This document shows positions 1-9,000 of a stretch of 64,000 bases of DNA, piece after piece. Source of the DNA: Chitinophaga pinensis (GTDB taxonomy: Bacteria; Bacteroidota; Bacteroidia; Chitinophagales; Chitinophagaceae); the NCBI GenBank assembly GCA_945876095.1, contig CAMCMP010000012.1:1-64000 (forward strand). Direction: 5' to 3'. Below the pieces are notes generated by a model. The model was given only the letters and a program-made list of their open reading frames with translations. It had not been told where the DNA came from and did not search any database. The position numbers were made by a program, and so were the translations under genes. Positions within the stretch are counted from its first letter, which is position 1. Every line of letters begins with the position of its first letter.

Positions 1-1
1 C

Positions 2-130
2 TATGAAATTCTACAGATTTTAAGTATATCCATATTCGAAAGAATGCCCATAAATCAGCTGTTTCAGCAAACTCAATTACAATATTTCAAAGAACAAAAA
101 GATAATCAATTGAATATCTTTGATTTATAA
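2..130 (+). CDS. Transposase C-terminal fragment (IS4-like), cut by window edge
   Basis: An open frame runs from the window edge to TAA at 128-130 and encodes 42 residues. The fragment contains ILQILSISIF followed by MPINQLF and ends in QLNIFDL. From memory this resembles the C-terminal tail of IS4-type DDE transposases common in Bacteroidota, where a stretch like LQILSISxFEKTPINQL precedes a short polar tail. Neither the catalytic residues nor the element's left end is in the window. No terminal inverted repeat can be recognised in bases 131-174, so the right boundary of the putative IS is undefined. It could instead be the end of an unrelated gene. Confidence 0.55.
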   Translation, partial: YEILQILSISIFERMPINQLFQQTQLQYFKEQKDNQLNIFDL

Positions 131-174
131 CGCAACGCTAGTGATAAAATTATTCAACTTAATTAACTCCTACA

Positions 175-663
175 ATGAAGAATTTTATTTTTTTTGCGCT
201 ATGTTTTATTTCATTTTCTTTATCAGCGCAACAGGAATCAAAAAAGTTATATGATCCAGCAGCCAATGCTGGTAACGATATAGCGGCGGCTATAAAAAAG
301 GCAGGAGCAGAAAAAAAGCATGTATTGATACAAGCAGGTGGAAATTGGTGCAGCTGGTGTATTGAATTTGCTAGGTTTGCAAAAGTAGATGCGCAAATTG
401 ATTCTATGCTTAAAAGTAGTTTTGTGTGGTATCATTTAAACTATAGCAAAGAAAATAAAAATGAAGTCTTGTTGGCTAAATATGGCTTTCCTCAGCGATT
501 TGGCTTTCCAGTTTTCATTGTTTTAAATTCAAAGGGAGAGCGTATTCATACTCAAAGCAGTGAATATTTGGAGGATGGAAAAAAGAGCTATGATCAAAAA
601 AAGGTCATGGGATTTTTATCTGCTTGGACACCCAATGCTTTGGATGCTAAAACTTATCAATAG
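175..663 (+). CDS. Secreted thioredoxin-like protein
   Basis: The 162-residue product begins with a signal peptide (residues 1-18, cleavage near SLSA-QQ) and is therefore expected in the periplasm or outside the cell. A redox motif, WCSWC, places the active CxxC at Cys59 and Cys62. The later GFPVFIVLNSKG segment corresponds to the cis-Pro strand of the thioredoxin fold. This resembles the thioredoxin_7/DUF255-like single-domain proteins rather than classical TrxA (WCGPC). The CSWC dipeptide leaves the redox direction, reductase or isomerase, uncertain. It lies alone downstream of the transposase fragment, 45 bp before the next gene. Confidence 0.8.
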   Translation: MKNFIFFALCFISFSLSAQQESKKLYDPAANAGNDIAAAIKKAGAEKKHVLIQAGGNWCSWCIEFARFAKVDAQIDSMLKSSFVWYHLNYSKENKNEVLLAKYGFPQRFGFPVFIVLNSKGERIHTQSSEYLEDGKKSYDQKKVMGFLSAWTPNALDAKTYQ

Positions 664-708
664 AATAAGCTATCAAAAAATATTTTCTTCCTAAGTAATT
701 TTTTAAAT

Positions 709-1194
709 ATGATCACTGGAAAAGAAAAGTTCATAAAGCTCATACTGCATCCTGTAAAATTCAGACTTTTCTTATTTGCTAAATTACCCAGTGCTTTTTT
801 TTCTGGCCTTAAAGTTCAATCTTTGGATACATCCAAAGCGGTGGTAACGGTACCTTACAAATGGTTTTCTAAAAATCCTTTTAAGTCCACTTATTTTGCA
901 TGTCTTGCAATGGCTGCAGAGTTTAGTACAGGACTTTTAGCTATGATGAATACCTATCAAGCTAATCCACCAATCTCTATGTTAGTTACTGGCTTAGAGG
1001 CAAAATATTTTAAAAAGGCTACCGGTAAAACCAGCTTTCTTTGTGAGGAGGGTGATTCTTTTCATCGCACGGTACTAGAGGCAATCGCCAGCGGAGAAGG
1101 ACGTGTTTTAACTGCTAAGTCGGTAGGTAAAAACGAAGCAGGTGAAATAGTAGCAGAATTTTTAATCACCTGGTCTTTTAAAGTTAAAAAATAA
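709..1194 (+). CDS. DUF4442 hotdog-fold protein
   Basis: The 161-residue protein has the layout of the DUF4442/PaaI-like hotdog family: an N-terminal helix, a central helix-containing stretch (TYFACLAMAAEFSTGLLA, about residues 65-82), and strands ending in FLITWSFKVKK. Members of this superfamily include acyl-CoA thioesterases, but DUF4442 proteins have no established substrate. No signal peptide or membrane segment is seen, so it should be cytoplasmic. It follows the thioredoxin-like gene by 45 bp on the same strand and may be co-transcribed. A thioesterase role is only an inference from the fold. Confidence 0.7.
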   Translation: MITGKEKFIKLILHPVKFRLFLFAKLPSAFFSGLKVQSLDTSKAVVTVPYKWFSKNPFKSTYFACLAMAAEFSTGLLAMMNTYQANPPISMLVTGLEAKYFKKATGKTSFLCEEGDSFHRTVLEAIASGEGRVLTAKSVGKNEAGEIVAEFLITWSFKVKK

Positions 1195-1377
1195 ATCTCC
1201 ACATTTTTTTCTTTGTAGTGCTGTTCAATTTTATTATTTAAAGCAGTCTTTTTTTAGTAATTTTAATAGCAAAATTAACCAATCACTTTACAGTTATTGC
1301 TGTATTGTTTCTTTAGCATTCTTAGCAAAGCATTTTTTTATTCTTAGGGAATTTATTTTCAATAAAATATACAGTAT

Positions 1378-2781
1378 ATGAAAATCGCATTTCACGGAGC
1401 CGCTAGAACAGTTACAGGTTCTAAACACTTGTTGACTCTATCGAATGGCAAAAAGTATTTATTAGACTGTGGTATGTTTCAGGGAATGGGAAAGGATACT
1501 GATTCGATGAACGGCCATTGGGGATTTCAGCCAACGGAGGTAACTCATTTAATATTATCACATGCGCACATTGATCACAGTGGTTTGATACCAAAAATAG
1601 TGAAGGATGGTTTTAATGGAAAAATATTTTGCACCCCTGCAACCAAAGATTTAACAGGTATATTATTGGAAGATTCTGCTGGCATTCAGGAGAGTGAAAT
1701 AAAATATGAAAATAAAAAAAGGCATCAGGAGCGTTTGCCTTTATTAAAACCGCTTTATGATACAGCAGCAGCCTTAGAAGCAATGGATCATTTTGTATCG
1801 GTTGAATATGGAAATTGGCATGCGATTGATGAAAATGTAGAAGTTCTATTTACCGATACAGGTCATATTATTGGAAGTGCTGCTGTGCATCTTAAGATAA
1901 AGGAGAATGGGGTTACTAAGCGGCTTAGTTTTAGTGGGGATGTTGGAAGATACAACGATGCGATTTTAAAAGCACCGGAAGTTTTTTCACAGGCCGACTA
2001 TATTATTTTAGAATCTACTTATGGAAATAGTTTGCACAATACGCAAACAGGCACCACTGATCAGTTGCTTGAATGGATTGAAAAAGCCTGTATTCAAAAA
2101 AAGGGTAAACTTATTTTGCCGGCATTTAGTGTTGGGAGAACACAGGAAATATTATATGCACTCAATCAATTAGAGTTGGAACGAAGGCTACCTGCAGTAG
2201 ACTATTTTGTGGACAGTCCACTGAGTGTAAAGGCAACCAAGTTAATAAAAAAGTATCCTCAATATTTTAATCAAACGATTCAAAAAGTTTTGGAAAAAGA
2301 TGATGATCCATTTTCTTTTAGGGGAATGAAATTTATTGAGACAGTAGAAGAATCAAAAATGCTGAATTTTAGAAATGGTCCATTTGTAATTATTTCATCT
2401 AGCGGAATGGCGGATGCAGGAAGGGTAAAACATCATATTCGCAATACAATTGAAAATAGTAGAAACACCATTCTAATGACGGGTTATTGTGAGCCAAGGT
2501 CTTTAGGTGGAAAATTATTGGCTGGTAGAAAGGAGGTCAACATTTATGGAGCATCGCACGAAGTAAATGCCGAAATAGGTTCTATTCGCAGTATGAGTGC
2601 TCATGGCGATTACGAAGATCTCTTCCATTTTTTAGCCTGTCAGGATGTAAAAAAAGTAGCTAAATTATTCATAGTGCATGGAGAATACCCTGTGCAGCAG
2701 GCATTTAAACAGCGTTTAGAAAATAAAGGCTTTGAAAATGTAGAGATTCCTGAAATGCATGCGGAAGTGGTTTTGTACTAG
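1378..2781 (+). CDS. Beta-CASP metallo-beta-lactamase-fold hydrolase (RNase-like)
   Basis: The 467-residue protein has the metallo-beta-lactamase signature HAHIDH at residues 62-67, a further metal-ligand region around DTGHIIGSA, a beta-CASP domain in the middle (SGDVGRYND, then ESTYGN), and a C-terminal RMMBL segment (SAHGDYEDL ... FIVHGEY). This is the architecture of the CPSF/YSH1-like bacterial exonuclease family, which cleaves RNA with two zinc ions. Bacterial members outside RNase J have largely unproven substrates. It is full length for the family. A 183-bp gap upstream separates it from the hotdog gene, so it is probably transcribed independently. Confidence 0.85.
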   Translation: MKIAFHGAARTVTGSKHLLTLSNGKKYLLDCGMFQGMGKDTDSMNGHWGFQPTEVTHLILSHAHIDHSGLIPKIVKDGFNGKIFCTPATKDLTGILLEDSAGIQESEIKYENKKRHQERLPLLKPLYDTAAALEAMDHFVSVEYGNWHAIDENVEVLFTDTGHIIGSAAVHLKIKENGVTKRLSFSGDVGRYNDAILKAPEVFSQADYIILESTYGNSLHNTQTGTTDQLLEWIEKACIQKKGKLILPAFSVGRTQEILYALNQLELERRLPAVDYFVDSPLSVKATKLIKKYPQYFNQTIQKVLEKDDDPFSFRGMKFIETVEESKMLNFRNGPFVIISSSGMADAGRVKHHIRNTIENSRNTILMTGYCEPRSLGGKLLAGRKEVNIYGASHEVNAEIGSIRSMSAHGDYEDLFHFLACQDVKKVAKLFIVHGEYPVQQAFKQRLENKGFENVEIPEMHAEVVLY

Positions 2782-3058
2782 CAGGGGATAAATTTTCCTT
2801 TAAAATGTCAATTTTTTAAAATTCCTATTAATTAATTGAATATCGAATTCAGCTTTAAATGCTTGGAAATAATTAACTTTATAGCTTGTTAATAATTGAA
2901 TGGATTGGTTGAGTAAGATATGGTAGATTAGTATTAACCATTTAATATTGGCAATTTGTTACAATGTAAAATTGAGTCAGTTATTATAAGAAAATTTTTA
3001 CCATCCGATTAAATTAAATTTTGAAGTAGATATTAACTTGTTTTGATAATATATCCCA

Positions 3059-6000
3059 ATGTCTAGAAAGCCTTTAAAAACCATTTGTAAGAGATATTTT
3101 CAAAGGTTACTATTTGCAATAATTTATTTTCTTTTTTTTCTTCCCCAGCAATCTCAGGCTCAGTGTAACTCTATTTATGATAGAATTGTAAGTGGCTATC
3201 ATAGCACTTTGGCGGTAAAGACGGATGGGAAAATTGCATTATGGGGAGAGAATATGGGATATGGTTTTGTCAATCAACTAACTCCTTGGGAATTGTCACC
3301 GCTCGATCCAGCTACTGCAATAATGGGTACAGTAGGGGGGGGGTCTGACGGAGGATATGATCAAGTGATTGTTTTAACTTCTGTTGGACTGTATGCCCTG
3401 GGCTATAATACGGGAGCTTTTGGCAGTGTTCTTCCAACTAATTTAACACCTTCAACTAATTTTGAAAAAATAACCCAACCTTCAGGCGGTAACTCTTATG
3501 GTCTACCCGATGGTATTTTACCTGACGATGTTGCTAGTATTTTCGCTACTTATAAAACACTGTTGATAGTAACCAAAAATGGTTCAACATTTCCTCGTAA
3601 TGGAAGTGTTTGGATAATTACCCAAACTAGTCAAGCTGTTGAGGCAAATGGAGGAGTTGCTACTTCCGATGTGACTTCATCTTCTTGGAAGAGAGTGATG
3701 ATTAATAGCGGAACAGCTTTAACTAATATTACAGCCGCAAGGGGTCAGATTAGTCCTATTCCATCATCTTCTCAATACTATAGTGCTTTTATGGCTTTGG
3801 CCGCTAATGGCAATGTATATACATGGGGTAATTCTACCTATTTAGGAGATGGTTCTGATTTTACAGCAAGATCATTTGCAACAATGATGAACTTGCCGCC
3901 TTCCGAAACTCCTAAAATGATCGGTGTGACAGGCGGCACAAAAAATGTTATTAATTCTTCTGCAGCTTATGCAAAAAACACTTATTATTTGTTATGTAAT
4001 TCAGGCAGTCTTTATACTCTGGGTGATAATTCAAAAAGACAATGCGGGGACTTTTCAACTGATGAAAGAAAAAGTTGGGGAAATGTTAAAAGCTCTATTT
4101 CTACCAATTTCACGAATATTAATTTCATTTCTGTGCAAGAACATACTTCAGGTATTCCTTGTGCATCAGCAATTACTTCGGATGGTAAATTATATACCTG
4201 GGGTGAGGATGATGGAGGAATGCTAGCTAGAGGGACTACATCAGCTATAAGCTATGACCCTGGCGTAGCTCTTGGTTCAGGGGGAAGCACTGCTTTGTTT
4301 TCTGAAATGGGGGGACATACCTTAATTTATTTAAAAATGGGTAGCGAAAGATTTTGTTATGTTGGTCATAAATCTAGGGGAACTATGGGAGATAGTTATG
4401 ATTGGCCGGATAAGTATTTAACTTCTTTTGATTGTGATAATGGCCCAATAATTTCAATATGTGGATCTGTTTCTGCTTTGGTTATCCCTTCGGATCCTGG
4501 AATAATCACCGGTCCAACTCCTGTTTGCCCAGCTGCTTCGGGGTACATTTATAGTATCAACCCAGTCGCTAATGCGGCAACCTATGTCTGGAGCGTTCCA
4601 ACTGGTTGGATAATTACAGCCGGTCAGGGAACAAACTCAATAACAGTTACGGCAGGCTCATTTGGCCAAAATGGAAATATTTCTGTTTATGCGCGTAATA
4701 ATTTTGGAAGAAGCGACGCTGAATCAACATTGGCAGTAACAGTAAGTGAAAGACCAAGCCCCACTTTTACAACACAAGCTGGAGTTACTATTTGTGCAAA
4801 TACAGATGTGACCTATACTACTCAATCCAATCAAACCAATTATTTATGGACAATACCCGGAATCTTAAATACAGATTATACAATTACTTCAGGGGACTTA
4901 AGTAGTACCAGTAATTCGGTAACATTGAAATGGTTAACTACTGGAAGTAAAATTGTAGCAATCAATTATTCCAATTCCAATAACTGTAATGCATCATCTG
5001 CTACATCCTCCAATGCGTCAATGGTAAATGCAAGGTCAACCCCTACTTTTACTGTACAACCTGGTGCTGCAGTTTGTGCAAATACAGATGTGACCTATAC
5101 TACTCAATCCAATCAAACCAATTATTTATGGACAATACCCGGAATCTTAAATACAGATTATACTATTACATCTGGGGGAACTACATCAAGCAATTCCGTC
5201 ACATTAAAATGGTTAACTGCAGGGATTAAAACTGTTACTATCAATTATTCCAATTCAAATAATTGTAACGCCTTAATTGCAACATCATCAACTTCTACCA
5301 CAGTAAATGCAAGTGCAACCCCTACATTTACGACACAACCCGGATCTACAGCTTGTATAAACGCCGATGTTACTTATACTACAGAATCAGGCCAATCAAA
5401 TTATTTATGGACAATACCGGGCATTCCAAATAATAATTATTCTATTACATCAGGAGGGACTTCGTCCAGCAATACTGTTACCTTAAAATGGTTAACTACC
5501 GGAGTTAAAACAGTAACAATCAACTATACAAATTCAAATAGTTGTTCCGCAGCAGTAGTTACTTCCTCCACTGCAACAACAGTAAGTGCAAGACCAACTC
5601 CTACATTTACAACACAACCCGGAGCCAATAATTGTGCAAGTAACGCTGTGACATATGCAACTCAACCAGGCCAACTAAATTATATATGGACATTACCAGG
5701 GACTATAAATACTGATTATATAATTATTTCAGGGGGCATAGGCACTTCGGATTATACAGTCACATTAAAATGGTTAACTGCAGGAAGTAAGACTGTAACA
5801 ATCAATTATTCCAATTCGAGTAATTGTAACGCATCTGTAGCTACTTCATCAACTCCTACAGTTGTAAATGTAAAAATTCCAACGTTTACAGTGCAGCCTG
5901 GTGCAACTGTTTGTACAAATACTAATGCAACATATACAACAGAATCTGCTCAGTCAAATTATTCTTGGGGAGTGCCAGGTACCTTAAATACGGATTATAC

Positions 6001-9000
6001 AATTACTTCAGGAGGTATAAGTTCATCAAGCAATACTGTTACACTAAAATGGTTAACTGCAGGAAGTAAAACTGTAACAATCAATTATTCCAATTCGAAT
6101 AATTGTAACCTTACAGTAGCCACTTCATCAATTCCTACAACCGTAAGTGCAAGACCAGTTCCTTCATTTTCAATCCAGCCTGGAGCTACTGCTTGTGTAA
6201 GTGGCAATATAACCTATACAACAGAATCTGGTCAATCGAATTATTTATGGACAGTGCCAGGAGTTTTAAATACAGATTATTCAATTGTAACAGGAGATTT
6301 AGGTACTACTAGTAACAGCGTCACTTTAAAATGGTTAACTGCAGGAGTTAAAACAGTAACGATTAATTATACCAATTCAAATAATTGTAACGCTCTAGTA
6401 CCTACTTCTTCAACTGCTACTACGGTAATTGCAAAGCCAACTCCAACATTTACAATTCAGCCCGGAGCGAATGCATGTGTAAATGCTAATGTAACCTATA
6501 CTACGGAATCTGGTCAAAACAGTTACTTATGGACTCTACCAGGAATTGAAAATACAGATTATACAATTATTTCAGGAGGAATAGGTTCAACAAACAATAC
6601 TGTCACTTTAAAATGGTTAACTGCAGGAGTTAAAACAGTAACGATTAATTATAACAATTCAAATAATTGTACAGCTATATCCGCTACCTCCTCCATTGCT
6701 ACGACAGTAAGCGCAAGATCAACTCCTACATTTACAACTCAACCCGGGGTAGCTACTTGTTCAAATTCTGATGTAACTTATACTACAGAATCTAGCCAGT
6801 CCAATTATATATGGACATTCTCAGGTATTTTAAATACAGATTATTCAATTACATCTGGTGGTACTACATCGAGTAATACTGTTACCTTAAAATGGTTAAC
6901 TGCAGGAGTTAAAACAGTAACGATCAATTATACCAATTCAAATAATTGTAACGCTGAAGTACCTACTTCATCAATTCCTACAACCGTAACTGCAAGACCA
7001 GTTCCTTCATTTTCAACCCAGCCTGGAGCTACTGCTTGTGTAAGTAGCGATGTAACCTATACTTCAGAGATAGCTCAATCGAATTATTTATGGACAGTGC
7101 CAGGAGTTTTAAATACAGATTATTCAATTGTAACAGGAGATTTAGGTACTACTAGTAACAGCGTCACTTTAAAATGGTTAACTACAGGAATTAAAACTGT
7201 AACCATTAATTATACCAATTCAAATAATTGTACCGCTGTATTACCTACTTCTTCGACCTCTACATCAGTAATTACAAAACCAAATCCTACATTTATAATA
7301 CAACCCGGAGCGAATGCATGTGTAAATGCTAGTGTAACTTATACTACGGAATCTGGCCAAAACAATTACGTATGGACATTGCCAGGGACTATAAATACAG
7401 ATTATACAATAATTTCAGGAGGTATAGGCACAACAAACAATACTGTCACATTGAAATGGTTAACTACTGGAAGTAAAACAGTAATGATTAACTATGACGT
7501 TAATTTTTGTACGGCTGTATCAGCTACCTCTTCCACTGCTACAACAGTAAGTGCCAGATCAACTCCTACATTTACAACTCAACCCGGATCCGCTATTTGT
7601 TCTAATTCCGATGTAACTTATTCTACTGAATCTTCCCAATCCAATTATATATGGACATTCTCAGGTACTTTAAATACAGATTATTCTATTACATCTGGGG
7701 GTACTACATCGAGTAATATTGTTACCTTAAAATGGTTAACTGCAGGAGTTAAAACAGTAACAATCAATTATACCAATTCAAATAATTGTAATGCTGAAGT
7801 ATCTACTTCATCCACTGCTACAACGGTAAGTGCAAGACCATTACCTACTTTTACAACACAGCCTGGAGCTACTGCTTGTGTAGGTGGCGATGTAAGCTAT
7901 GCTACAGAATCTGGTCAAGCAAATTATTTATGGATTTTGACAGGGACATTAAATACCGATTATTCAATTACATCAGGTGGTGTAGATAATGCAAGTAATA
8001 CTGTCACTTTAAAATGGTTAACTGCAGGAGTTAAAACAGTAACTATTAATTATACCAATTCAAATAATTGTAACGCTTTAGTACCTACTTTATCCACCGC
8101 TACAACAGTAAGCGGAAGACCAGTCCCAACATTTACAATCCAACCTGGTGCCACTGTTTGTGCTTACACGAATGTAACCTATACTACAGAGCCTGGTCAA
8201 ACAAGTTATGTATGGACTGGATTTGGAACTTTAAATACCGATTATTCAATTACATCAGGTGGTGTGGATAATGCAAGTAATACTGTCACCTTAAAATGGT
8301 TGACTGCAGGAGTTAAAACGATAGCTATCAATTATTCCAATTCAAATAATTGTTCTGCTGTATCAGCTACATCCTCATCGGCTACAACAGTAAATGCTGC
8401 ACCTACTCCTTCTTTTATAGCTCAGCCAGGAGCCATTGCATGTCCAAATGCCGATATAACTTATACAACAGAGCCTGGTAATACCAATTATACATGGACA
8501 ATACCTGGGGCTCAATACATAGATTATTTTATTTCAGGCGGTAGTACAACAAGCAATACCGTCACCTTAAAATGGTTAACCACAGGAACTAAAACGGCAA
8601 CGATTAATTATACCAATAGCAATAGTTGTATAGCTGCATCACCCACTTCTTCAATTCCTACAGTGGTAAATGCTCTTCCTTCCCCTTCTTTTATTTCAGA
8701 AGCCGGAGCCACTGCCTGTCCGGGTATTGATGTAACCTATTCAACTCAATCTAATCAATCCAATTATATTTGGACAATACCCGGAATCTTAAATACCGAT
8801 TATACGATTACATCTGGGGGAACAACATCTAGCAATACCCTCACCTTAAAATGGTTAACTACCGGAAGTAAAACGGTAACAATCAATTATTCCAATTCAA
8901 ATAATTGCACCGCTGCATCAGCCACTTCATCCACTGCTACAACGGTAAAATCAATAAACACAGTAGGAAATGCATCCTCTACTCCAACGATATGTATCAA

